Source: Bacteroidales bacterium H10 (GTDB lineage Bacteria; Bacteroidota; Bacteroidia; Bacteroidales; Muribaculaceae). Taken from it: a stretch of 10,871 nt of DNA. Positions 1 to 6,217 of the stretch are shown here, piece after piece (within the stretch, counting starts at the first letter, position 1; each line of letters opens with the position of its first letter). The stretch is from contig DAAV01000022.1 of NCBI GenBank assembly GCA_001701295.1, forward strand, positions 1 to 10,871. Reading direction: 5' to 3'. Position numbers and translations under genes: made by a program. The notes under the pieces were generated by a model. It was not told the origin of the DNA, did not search any database, and saw only the letters and a list, made by a program, of their open reading frames with translations.

Positions 1-67
1 TAGCTCAGTTGGTTAGAGCACCTGACTGTTAATCAGGGGGTCGTTGGTTCAAGCCCATCCTGAAGCG
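1..67 (+). tRNA. tRNA-Asn (anticodon GTT), 5' end cut by window edge
   Basis: The window begins at tRNA position 8 (TAGCTCAG), so only the seven 5' acceptor bases are missing. The D arm is followed by an anticodon stem CCTGA/TCAGG (21-25 with 33-37) around the loop CTGTTAA, with anticodon GTT at 28-30, which reads Asn codons. The variable loop has five bases, and the T arm (43-59) has loop TTCAAGC. The 3' acceptor strand is CTGAAGC at 60-66 with discriminator G67; CCA is not encoded. One T-stem pair (T44 with T58) is a mismatch. The acceptor strand predicts GCTTCAG just outside the window. Confidence 0.95.
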
Positions 68-70
68 CGA

Positions 71-102
71 AAATCCGCCGAAGTGATTCGGTGGATTTTT
101 GT
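71..102 (+). terminator. Intrinsic terminator after tRNA-Asn
   Basis: A 12-base stem (71-82 with 87-98, one G-T pair) closes a GTGA tetraloop of the GNRA type and runs into TTTTTG. It begins three bases after the tRNA, so it most likely ends the tRNA transcript. The 5' arm is A-rich, so it could also act weakly in the opposite direction. Confidence 0.85.
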
Positions 103-167
103 TTGTATTCATTTTAATGTTCAAGGAGAGGGGCAGGACGGACACAGGGACAACTGCCTCTATAAAG

Positions 168-200
168 CAAGCCGCGTCATGGCATTCATGACGCGGCTTG
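168..200 (-). terminator. Strong hairpin downstream of the Omp28-like gene
   Basis: Arms 168-181 and 187-200 form a perfect 14-bp stem around a five-base loop. It lies about 40 bases past the stop codon of the - strand gene ending at 239. Reading on the - strand, the hairpin is followed by GCTTTATAG, a poor U tract. It may therefore be a weak terminator or a 3'-end stabilising structure. It is the most obvious candidate for ending the two-gene - strand transcript. Confidence 0.6.
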
Positions 201-210
201 ATGTTTACTG

Positions 211-237
211 CCGGAATCTCGGGTCAGCGGATTCCGG
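211..237 (-). other. Small inverted repeat just after the stop codon
   Basis: CCGGAATC (211-218) and its complement GATTCCGG (230-237) form an 8-bp stem with an 11-base loop, starting two bases after the stop codon of the Omp28-like gene. With the larger hairpin at 168-200 it makes a two-hairpin 3' untranslated region. There is no U tract, so an RNA-stability role is only a guess. Confidence 0.4.
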
Positions 238-238
238 T

Positions 239-2050
239 TTATCTTACTATAATCTTTTCAGTGGCGATATTGCCGTTGTTGTTGCGGGTCAGTATATATA
301 TACCCGGTGTCAGACGTTGCGGATCATTTCCGACATTTCGGCCCGAAAGATCGTATATATCGATGCGGCTGTTTGCTTCTTCAGTCGTCATTGCCACTCC
401 GACAGTCCCCAAAGAAGAAAGCGGAAGCCATGTCGTGTTTCCTACCTCGCAGTTCACGGGGTCGGTGCTGTCGAAATTCGATATAAAGGCCACTACCTGC
501 ATATCCTCGGTCTTGCAGCCTTCAGGATATTCAAGCTTGCATGTATAGGTGTAGGATGCGCCATCCCATTCGGCAGGCACGCCCCATGTGGCGTTATAAG
601 CGCGTTCCAGATGGTTGTGATAGAATATACGTCCGCCCGAGCCTTTCTGGCCCAGACCGTCTTTGGATGCAAGGACATTGTCTTCGACAAGATAGACTGT
701 TATTCTCGGGTCATCGAATATGGGAAGCATCTCTTCGCCCGATATCTGCAATTCCACGGTGCGTTCTCCGACATTGTGCATGCCGGTCATGGCTATGGAG
801 TAGAGCGCAGGACGGTTTTGTTCCTGTGTCACTTTATATGCGAACGCGTTGACAGGCAGATTCTCGAAAACAGGAGTCTTCACGGAACTTCCGGTTTCCG
901 GCAAGCGGTCGAGCATAAATGCCGGGGCATATATGGCTCCCCCATTATTGTAGAACCATTCATATTCCCTGTCGCACTCAAGAGTGAAGTCATCCTTTGT
1001 ATAGCCCGAATGGTGGCATACCATGGCGAAACGTGCACGTTCATCATCGCTGAATGACTCGATCATGTCATGGATTGTCTCGGCTGCGGCCGGGCAATTG
1101 GAGCAGTACTCGGTGGTGAATTCCTCAAGGAGTACTGTCCGGGGGAAGACTTTGGATATTACAGGTATCTCATCTATGGTTACGGAATTGTTTTCCGGTG
1201 TCTCGTCGGTCTCTCCGTTGGGAGAATCGATGGTTATAGTGAAGTTATATGCCTGTCCGGCTTCAAGGCCCGGCAATGTCAAGGTCTCAAGATAGCTTCT
1301 TGTCACACCGTAATTGATCGTATTGTAGATTGTACGTCTCACTTCCATGTCGGTATCTTCGGCCCGCACGGTAAGAACGTAGGAATAGACAGGTTCAATT
1401 CCGTTGTTGCGCAGTTCATAGGAAAGGGTGATCGGTGCGTCCGTCACATAATAGAAGTCCGAAAGAGAGGCACCGAGAAGGGAGAGATCTGACTTAGGCA
1501 GATTGTCTCCTGTTATAAGTGCCTCGATGCTCAGAATTCCAAGATCATCGCGCTCAGACCATGTATTGTCGGTTTTTATCCATGCGGCTCCGGCATGAGA
1601 TCCTTCCACGAAAGATATGATCGATGCGGTCTTTGTCTGGCTGACAGTATATCCGATATAATATCCCTGACCTGTCTCTATGTCGACGGTTGAGTCGAAT
1701 TTTATACTGTTCCATCCGTCTCGCGGTTTCTGAGAGGTATGGATATCTATGGTTGTCTCGGCAAGATTCTCTCCGTCAAGCTCGGAGCGTACCCATACGG
1801 TTATGGCGCGCACATTGAGTTTTGTGGCTATGCCCGCGTTGACTCCGGCAAAAGAGTCGCCGCTGAAGCGTTCCATATCAGACGGCGACAGATAGATCGC
1901 TGCCTCGATATCAGCTGCTCCCTCTACACGTAGCCCGCTTTCTGTAGCGACCTTACCCTCGCAGAAGCCGAGTTTGTAAAGAGTCTGGGCTGAAGACACG
2001 GCTCCGCCGATGGCGAGAAGCAATGTCAAAAATATAAATTTGATTTTCAT
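239..2050 (-). CDS. Omp28-like secreted protein with thioredoxin-like CxxC domain and T9SS-type C-terminal tail
   Basis: 603 aa. Residues 1-21 look like a signal peptide (charged MKIK, then a hydrophobic stretch ending near SSAQ). Residues 24-182 are a beta-rich module of unknown role. About 186-295 resemble a CARDB/Ig-like domain (RNNG, then TPENNS). About 303-540 resemble the Omp28 family, with EEFTTEYCSNCP around a thioredoxin-like CSNC at 316-319 and HHSGY at 346-350. Residues 545-603 look like a T9SS type A sorting domain (IDIYDLSGR, then PGIYIL, then a basic end EKIIVR). Inferred: exported by Sec, moved across the outer membrane by T9SS and anchored or released at the surface. Whether the CxxC pair is redox-active is unknown. 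The start directly precedes the signal peptide; no Shine-Dalgarno sequence precedes it. It is the second gene of a probable pair with the 1116-aa gene upstream. Confidence 0.85.
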   Translation of the reverse strand: MKIKFIFLTLLLAIGGAVSSAQTLYKLGFCEGKVATESGLRVEGAADIEAAIYLSPSDMERFSGDSFAGVNAGIATKLNVRAITVWVRSELDGENLAETTIDIHTSQKPRDGWNSIKFDSTVDIETGQGYYIGYTVSQTKTASIISFVEGSHAGAAWIKTDNTWSERDDLGILSIEALITGDNLPKSDLSLLGASLSDFYYVTDAPITLSYELRNNGIEPVYSYVLTVRAEDTDMEVRRTIYNTINYGVTRSYLETLTLPGLEAGQAYNFTITIDSPNGETDETPENNSVTIDEIPVISKVFPRTVLLEEFTTEYCSNCPAAAETIHDMIESFSDDERARFAMVCHHSGYTKDDFTLECDREYEWFYNNGGAIYAPAFMLDRLPETGSSVKTPVFENLPVNAFAYKVTQEQNRPALYSIAMTGMHNVGERTVELQISGEEMLPIFDDPRITVYLVEDNVLASKDGLGQKGSGGRIFYHNHLERAYNATWGVPAEWDGASYTYTCKLEYPEGCKTEDMQVVAFISNFDSTDPVNCEVGNTTWLPLSSLGTVGVAMTTEEANSRIDIYDLSGRNVGNDPQRLTPGIYILTRNNNGNIATEKIIVR

Positions 2051-2069
2051 TGTGGTTCAATAGATGCGT

Positions 2070-2101
2070 GAAGCAAGACAGGCATTCACCCGTCCTGCTT
2101 C
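2070..2101 (-). other. Intercistronic stem-loop between the two secreted-protein genes
   Basis: A 13-bp stem (2070-2082 with 2089-2101, two G-T pairs on the - strand) has a six-base loop. It sits seven bases beyond the stop codon of the 1116-aa gene and 20 bases before the start codon of the 603-aa gene. Reading on the - strand, it is followed by ACGCATCTATTG, which has no U tract, so a full terminator is unlikely. It may be a processing or stability element that sets the ratio of the two proteins. No TAnnTTTG promoter is visible in the 57-base gap. Confidence 0.6.
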
Positions 2102-2107
2102 ATGAAT

Positions 2108-5100
2108 TTATTTTACGGTTACTTTCGCACTGTGGTTGCCGGCTTTCACTACATAGATGCCCGGCTGGGTTTCGTAGAATGCGTTGCCGGATTCTATCTT
2201 GCCGGATGCTACAGTGATGCCGTCGGCCGTGGAGATTGTCAGATTGTCACCCTCATGACCGGATATTCTGATACCCCCTGCAGTCGGGATTATGGCTTTC
2301 TGTCCGTCGATTTCAGTCAGGCATACGCCGCTGCCGTTGTTGACGGCGGCTCTGGTCATTGCGAAGAACGCTCCTTCTGCAGAGATTTCAGGCTCGATCA
2401 AGACTTGTACCCAGTACTTGCCGAGAAGAGACGCCGGAAGCTTGAATGAAACGGTATTGATGCCGTTGCCTTGATTTACGGGAAGACTGCCAAGGGGCGT
2501 AAGAGTGTTGTCGTTGCCTGAATATGCGTATATATTCACCGCTGTGGCGAGGGAACCTGTATACACATCGAGCGAGAGTGTGGCGTCATCTTCATTGAGT
2601 GTCGAGAACCTGGGCATTGATACGCGTCCTACAGTCCCTTCCACTCCGCAGCAATACATGGCGACTTTATCGTTGTCCGAACCGAAGATGTCTGAGTTGA
2701 TATCTTTCAATCGGATGAAACTCCATTCGGCATTATATCCGTTTGTAAAGATCTGCCATGGCTTGGTCTCGTATATCGTGCTTGAATTGCTGAAATTGTC
2801 AGAGTAGGGGAGAGTGTATGCCGGACCGGCCCATGCCGAACCCGATACCATGGAGCTTGCACCTGCCACGTTGACGGCCTCGATCGCAAGACGATAGTAA
2901 TCCTGCTCTTCGGGACGGAACGTGTATTGGCAGTCAGTCAGACCTTTTGTCACAGGCACCCAGTTTGTCAGTATGCCGGTCGGATCATATACATAGATGT
3001 TGTATGTGAGTTGAGAAGGATCGATATATCCTCCGTTGGCGCCTTCTGTAGGAGCGTCCCAATAGAGAGTGAACTCGAGCATGTCATCGGAGATCATGCC
3101 TCTTACGTTGGTGACATAAGCCGGAACGGTCTGGCCTGTGAATACTTTGGCTATTGCGCGGGGACTGTTCTCTCCACGGTCGTTGGAAATCACTATGCTG
3201 ATTTCATTCTCACCCTGAACGGTGGCTACTGTCACGGTAGCTGCCGTGCCGGGCATGCCTTCCGCGGTGACGGTTTGTTCGCTTGTGGATATTGTGGCCG
3301 TGAGTTTGGTGGAGGTCGGAATCTCGTCGCCTTCTACTGTCTGACTGGGGAAGTTGAATGTGACGGTAGCTTGCAGCACGCCGTCGGAAGCAGGTGTCGC
3401 TGTTATATTTTCGGCTACATCCGGGCTTGTGTTCAAGACACCGCCGTCCTCTACATTGATATTCTTCACGAGAATGCCGCTCATGTTTGCTTCGGACGAA
3501 CAATGTATACCGATGTAATATATACCAGGCTCGATTACGCTGAAGTTTGACTTGAGGTTCTGGTAATCCTTCACGAGATTGCCTCTCAGGTCATATGAGC
3601 ATGCTATCTGGGTGCGGTCCGCGATACTTTCGATCACGCCGTCATAGTTCGGTTCGGTGGCAAGTACCACATCGAGATATTCTCCGCTGAAGTTGGGCGA
3701 CCACGCCGATGCGTCGAGCGAGAATTCATAGATGCGTTCCGCGCTTGCGAAATACATGGCAGGGAGGAAGAGATAATCGTCCATGGCCTTGGTGTCAGAA
3801 TAGCCTGCAAGTATGGCGTTTCGTTCGCTGTTCCAGCTCCATCCGATGCCATCGTTGTTTTTGTCAAGCAGGGTCATGAGACCGAATTCGGCTGGTGTCG
3901 GAGCGAAATGCACGGGAGGAGTCATTGCATCGCCCATTACAAGGCCTGCCGAATTTGCTTCCGCACTCACGAGTCCGTTGCTCTCGGCCGTGACAACCGC
4001 CGTATATAAAGAAAGCTCTTCAGGATTGTCAAGAGTGTAGGTGAGGCTTGTGTCGGAAGTGGTCTGGCTGAATACGGTGTTTCCGAAGATATTTATAATT
4101 TTTACATTATATTTCATTACAGAGAAATCCACATAGCCTGCATGTATGCCCGCAGTGGGTGCTTCCCAACTGATACCGGTCTCGGTGAGTGTCACGTTGG
4201 CCGGAGCCATCGGTGTATCATAGCCTATCCATATGCGGCGTGTGACGGGATCACAACGGAAGGCATCGATACTTGCTGTTATTCCGAATTCATGGTTTCC
4301 TGTTGTCAGATCGGTAAATTCGACTTCAACTTCGCTGCCGGGAGAGGCCGCGCCTGACTTATAGTCTTCTCCGTCAAGCGTTACAGCCCAGCTGACGGAA
4401 GAAGGCAGATCGTTGCCGTTCTGCATCTTGAGGGGCATTGTGAAAACAAGTTTGCCCGACAAAGCACCGGCGGGGAAATCGATGGCACTGATTACCGGAC
4501 TTTCAGGGGCTGCCGGAATGAACTTTACATCCGGAGTCACGAACCAGTCGAAGCATGAACCGTCATCAAGCGTGCATTCAAGATTGAAAGTGCCTTCACG
4601 GGTTATTGTATATAGATTTGATACGGAAGGATATCCATTGTCAATATAATCCCAGTAAAACACGCTTTCTCTGGGCGACCATGTCATGGCTGCCTGATAG
4701 GTGCCGTGGGATCCTTTGTCGGGGATATCGCATATAGGTGTCACAGTGCCGTCTGTATCTATGGATATGAATTTATTATTCACATTGATACGATAGAATC
4801 TCTTATCTTCAGGACAATATGCGAGAGATATAATGTTGTCAGAGGTGGAATTATATTGTTTTACAATTTCGACAGCAGACGGATTGGCTATTGTGGCGCG
4901 GCATAATTTGAATTCGTTTGAACAGAAATAAAAATATCCGTCTTCCGGATTATATGCCGGAGGTGAGACCCATGAGCCATTCCATATATCCGTGGCCTCG
5001 ATATCCATGCTTTCGATCACCTGGCCTGTCTCGAAATTTACTTTGAGAAATTTAGGGGTGCCTTGATTAAAATTCTCATCGAAATATGCATCTGCATATC

Positions 5101-5458
5101 CGTAAAGATATCCATCCAGCAGAAACGCACACGTGAATCTGTCTTTTAATGATGCAGCCGGATCCGTATATACTTTTGTCACTTCGCCATATTCTCCGAT
5201 TTCATAGACTCCGCGGTAAGACCTTATCCAATCCTCAGGAGTGGCTGTCCAGTCAGAAAGAAAACCGAACAGATTGGTTCCTCCGGATGTGGTGCGCATC
5301 GGCAGATTGTCCGGTCTTGTCACCACGACGGTGGGAAAATCGTTCCCTTCGGTGACTGTGGCTCCCTGTGGCTCGACATTTTGGCCGAAGGGAGTCGCAA
5401 TAGCAACGCCGGCTCCTGCGGCCAGAAGCGTTGCGGCAGACGTAAGAAGTTTTTTCAT
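2108..5458 (-). CDS. Large multidomain secreted protein: propeller-like N-terminus, duplicated FN3-FN3-jelly-roll block, T9SS-type tail
   Basis: 1116 aa. A signal peptide spans about 1-22 (MKKLL, then an Ala/Gly-rich core). Residues 62-315 contain recurring blade-like strands (YNPEDGYFYF, YCPEDKRFYRI, WSPRESVFYW), suggesting a beta-propeller. Two similar blocks follow: 319-672 and 673-1040, each with two fibronectin-III-like domains and then a jelly-roll module resembling the choice-of-anchor J/cleaved-adhesin family. Matching landmarks are WEAPTAGIHAGYVD (431-444) and WDAPTEGANGGYID (800-813). Residues 1060-1116 resemble a T9SS sorting domain (PGIYVVKAG, ending KVTVK). Inferred: a surface or secreted adhesin-like or substrate-binding protein; no catalytic site is recognised. 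The start abuts the signal peptide, and the gene has its own upstream promoter. Domain names come from reading the sequence, not from a profile search. Confidence 0.85.
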   Translation of the reverse strand: MKKLLTSAATLLAAGAGVAIATPFGQNVEPQGATVTEGNDFPTVVVTRPDNLPMRTTSGGTNLFGFLSDWTATPEDWIRSYRGVYEIGEYGEVTKVYTDPAASLKDRFTCAFLLDGYLYGYADAYFDENFNQGTPKFLKVNFETGQVIESMDIEATDIWNGSWVSPPAYNPEDGYFYFCSNEFKLCRATIANPSAVEIVKQYNSTSDNIISLAYCPEDKRFYRINVNNKFISIDTDGTVTPICDIPDKGSHGTYQAAMTWSPRESVFYWDYIDNGYPSVSNLYTITREGTFNLECTLDDGSCFDWFVTPDVKFIPAAPESPVISAIDFPAGALSGKLVFTMPLKMQNGNDLPSSVSWAVTLDGEDYKSGAASPGSEVEVEFTDLTTGNHEFGITASIDAFRCDPVTRRIWIGYDTPMAPANVTLTETGISWEAPTAGIHAGYVDFSVMKYNVKIINIFGNTVFSQTTSDTSLTYTLDNPEELSLYTAVVTAESNGLVSAEANSAGLVMGDAMTPPVHFAPTPAEFGLMTLLDKNNDGIGWSWNSERNAILAGYSDTKAMDDYLFLPAMYFASAERIYEFSLDASAWSPNFSGEYLDVVLATEPNYDGVIESIADRTQIACSYDLRGNLVKDYQNLKSNFSVIEPGIYYIGIHCSSEANMSGILVKNINVEDGGVLNTSPDVAENITATPASDGVLQATVTFNFPSQTVEGDEIPTSTKLTATISTSEQTVTAEGMPGTAATVTVATVQGENEISIVISNDRGENSPRAIAKVFTGQTVPAYVTNVRGMISDDMLEFTLYWDAPTEGANGGYIDPSQLTYNIYVYDPTGILTNWVPVTKGLTDCQYTFRPEEQDYYRLAIEAVNVAGASSMVSGSAWAGPAYTLPYSDNFSNSSTIYETKPWQIFTNGYNAEWSFIRLKDINSDIFGSDNDKVAMYCCGVEGTVGRVSMPRFSTLNEDDATLSLDVYTGSLATAVNIYAYSGNDNTLTPLGSLPVNQGNGINTVSFKLPASLLGKYWVQVLIEPEISAEGAFFAMTRAAVNNGSGVCLTEIDGQKAIIPTAGGIRISGHEGDNLTISTADGITVASGKIESGNAFYETQPGIYVVKAGNHSAKVTVK
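2339..4504 (-). repeat. Diverged tandem duplication inside the 1116-aa gene
   Basis: Two consecutive coding blocks of about 354 and 368 residues (4504-3443 and 3442-2339) share the same order: FN3-like, FN3-like, jelly-roll-like. The second FN3 of each begins with a closely similar motif (W-x-APT-x-G, three to four residues, GY-[VI]-D) followed by YN and alternating beta strands. Similarity is visible at protein level only, so the duplication is old. Block edges are approximate. Confidence 0.6.
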
Positions 5459-5509
5459 AATGTGGAAATATTATGGCCCGTTTCAATAAAATTACAATAC
5501 CATCCCGGA

Positions 5510-5532
5510 CCTTGAGACTGGTATGTCTAAGG
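5510..5532 (-). other. Stem-loop at the 5' end of the 1116-aa gene's transcript
   Basis: On the - strand, 5532-5525 pairs with 5518-5510 (eight pairs, one bulged base) around a six-base loop. The predicted start point is near 5536, so this hairpin would sit almost at the extreme 5' end of the mRNA. A 5'-terminal hairpin often slows decay; any function here is inferred. The remaining roughly 50 bases of leader to the start codon are A/T-rich. Confidence 0.4.
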
Positions 5533-5541
5533 ATTCGAAAG

Positions 5542-5572
5542 CAAATATAATCATAGTTTGAATAAAACCAAA
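5542..5572 (-). promoter_or_regulatory. Bacteroidota-type promoter for the two secreted-protein genes
   Basis: On the - strand, TTTG (5572-5569) is followed by 19 bases and TATATTTG (5549-5542), an exact match to the Bacteroidota housekeeping consensus TTTG / TAnnTTTG. It predicts transcription starting near 5536 and a leader of about 78 bases. It lies directly downstream of the two rpsO terminators, so the secreted-protein genes are a separate transcription unit. Confidence 0.8.
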
Positions 5573-5582
5573 GTAAAAATAT

Positions 5583-5612
5583 AAAAAATCCGGAAATTTT
5601 TCCGGATTTTTT
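5583..5612. terminator. Bidirectional A/U-flanked terminator
   Basis: The stem AAAAATCCGGAAA with its complement TTTCCGGATTTTT (5583-5596 with 5599-5612) has A-rich and T-rich flanks, so it would be a terminator in both directions. It is the second hairpin after rpsO and just precedes the promoter of the next - strand unit. It would catch rpsO readthrough. Confidence 0.8.
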
Positions 5613-5639
5613 ATATTGAAGGAATATCTGATAAATAAT

Positions 5640-5669
5640 ACAGGGAGGCTGGAAATTAAGCCTCCCTGT
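5640..5669 (-). terminator. rpsO terminator
   Basis: An 11-bp perfect stem ACAGGGAGGCT/AGCCTCCCTGT (5640-5650 with 5659-5669) with an eight-base loop starts about 25 bases after the rpsO stop codon. Reading on the - strand it is followed by ATTATTTATC, a broken U-rich run. It is backed up by the stronger-tailed terminator at 5583-5612. Confidence 0.75.
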
Positions 5670-5694
5670 GTTGCGAATGGTGAAATCTGTCTGA

Positions 5695-5970
5695 TTACTT
5701 GCGGATACCGAGCTCTTTCTTGGCGATGATGGCGCGGTAACGGTTGATGTCCTTGCGGATGAGGTAGTCGAGGAGGCTGCGGCGCTGACCTACGAGCGCT
5801 TTCAGGGCGCGTGCCGTAGTGTAGTCCTTATGGTTCTCCTTGAGGTGCTCGGTGAGGTGCTTGATACGTACCGAGAAGAGAGCGATCTGGCTCTCGGGGC
5901 TACCGGTGTCGCCGGGGCCGCTTCCGTAAGTCTCGAAGATTTTCTTCTTTTCTTCTGATGAAAGATGCAT
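5695..5970 (-). CDS. rpsO: 30S ribosomal protein S15 (uS15)
   Basis: 91 aa, against a usual 88-90. S15 is a primary 16S rRNA binder that recognises the three-way junction in the central domain and starts assembly of the 30S platform. Recognisable landmarks are YGSGPGDTGSPESQIALFS (residues 15-33), the HLTEHLKENHKDY helix-turn (38-50), LVGQRRSLLDYL (58-69) and the end ELGIRK. The start MHLSSEEK is the first in-frame Met and fits the family. The start codon is preceded by an A/T-rich run without a Shine-Dalgarno sequence, as is usual in Bacteroidota. It is monocistronic: own promoter, roughly 110-base structured leader, two terminators. In many bacteria S15 represses its own translation through the leader; the leader here could do so. 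No pnp gene follows in this window, unlike the E. coli rpsO-pnp order. Confidence 0.98.
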   Translation of the reverse strand: MHLSSEEKKKIFETYGSGPGDTGSPESQIALFSVRIKHLTEHLKENHKDYTTARALKALVGQRRSLLDYLIRKDINRYRAIIAKKELGIRK

Positions 5971-6010
5971 TTTTGAGAGAATTTAATTGGTTAATTATAA
6001 AACCTTTCGT

Positions 6011-6082
6011 GGAAAAGCCGCCGCCGGGATGCGTATCCGGACAAGCAGGCTCTCTCCGCCTGCGGCACTTTTCCGGGAAAAG
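6011..6082 (-). promoter_or_regulatory. rpsO leader RNA with predicted three-way junction (possible S15 autoregulatory element)
   Basis: On the - strand RNA, bases 6074-6062 pair with 6024-6011: 13 pairs including one G-U, with one bulged G. This long helix encloses two hairpins: 6063-6058 with 6050-6045 (GCAGGC/GCCTGC, seven-base loop) and 6040-6035 with 6030-6024 (four-base loop, one bulge). Together they make a three-way junction, the kind of structure S15 binds in 16S rRNA. Two base pairs are shared between the outer helix and the first hairpin. A competing hairpin at the 5' end (6082-6068, CTTTT/AAAAG) uses the same strand as the outer helix. The structure lies 40 bases upstream of the start codon. 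The folding was done by hand; the regulatory role is inferred. Confidence 0.5.
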
Positions 6083-6087
6083 CACTG

Positions 6088-6118
6088 CAAAATTACTAAT
6101 TTATTTGGATATTACAAA
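6088..6118 (-). promoter_or_regulatory. rpsO promoter
   Basis: On the - strand, TTTG (6118-6115), 19 bases, then TAATTTTG (6095-6088) match the Bacteroidota TTTG / TAnnTTTG consensus. Predicted start is near 6082, giving a leader of about 112 bases before rpsO. Its upstream half overlaps the rplU promoter. Confidence 0.8.
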
Positions 6119-6135
6119 ATTTTACGCTAATTTTG
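6104..6135 (+). promoter_or_regulatory. rplU-rpmA promoter
   Basis: TTTG (6104-6107), 20 bases, then TAATTTTG (6128-6135) match the Bacteroidota consensus. The -7 box has the same eight bases as the rpsO -7 box. Predicted start is near 6141, with a leader of about 76 bases. The TTTG element lies within the spacer of the rpsO promoter, so the two promoters interleave back to back. Confidence 0.8.
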
Positions 6136-6149
6136 CAATCGCAATTATG

Positions 6150-6193
6150 CCGTGCAGGCAGAGCAAGTGCTCCGCAATGGCGCCGCCCCACGG
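6150..6193 (+). promoter_or_regulatory. Possible structured leader of rplU
   Basis: CCGTG (6150-6154) can pair with CACGG (6189-6193), enclosing GAGC/GCTC (6161-6164 with 6169-6172, loop AAGT) and a GC-rich segment containing GGCGCC. This compact GC-rich block lies between the predicted start point and the A/T-rich ribosome-binding stretch. L21 leaders exist in other phyla, but I cannot match this to any of them, so the role is speculative. Confidence 0.3.
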
Positions 6194-6217
6194 TCAGATA
6201 AAATATATTTAAATAAA

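Noticed and set aside
1..238. tRNA-Asn as an integration site for a mobile element.
   Set aside because: The tRNA 3' end is followed by its own terminator. I saw no duplicated tRNA end, integrase or mobility gene in the window.
44..1057. Long + strand reading frame of 337 codons opposite the Omp28-like gene.
   Set aside because: It starts with TTG inside the tRNA, runs through its terminator and lies antisense to a gene with signal peptide, CxxC domain and sorting tail. Its protein has no recognisable features. It is a shadow of the - strand gene.
239..5458. Secreted-protein pair as a polysaccharide utilisation locus.
   Set aside because: No SusC/SusD-like genes, glycoside hydrolase motifs or lipoprotein signal (no Cys in the signal-peptide cleavage region) were seen.
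6152..6217. In-frame GTG extension that would add 22 residues to L21.
   Set aside because: The family begins MYAIVEIKG, and the extension has no counterpart in L21. It overlaps the putative leader structure.
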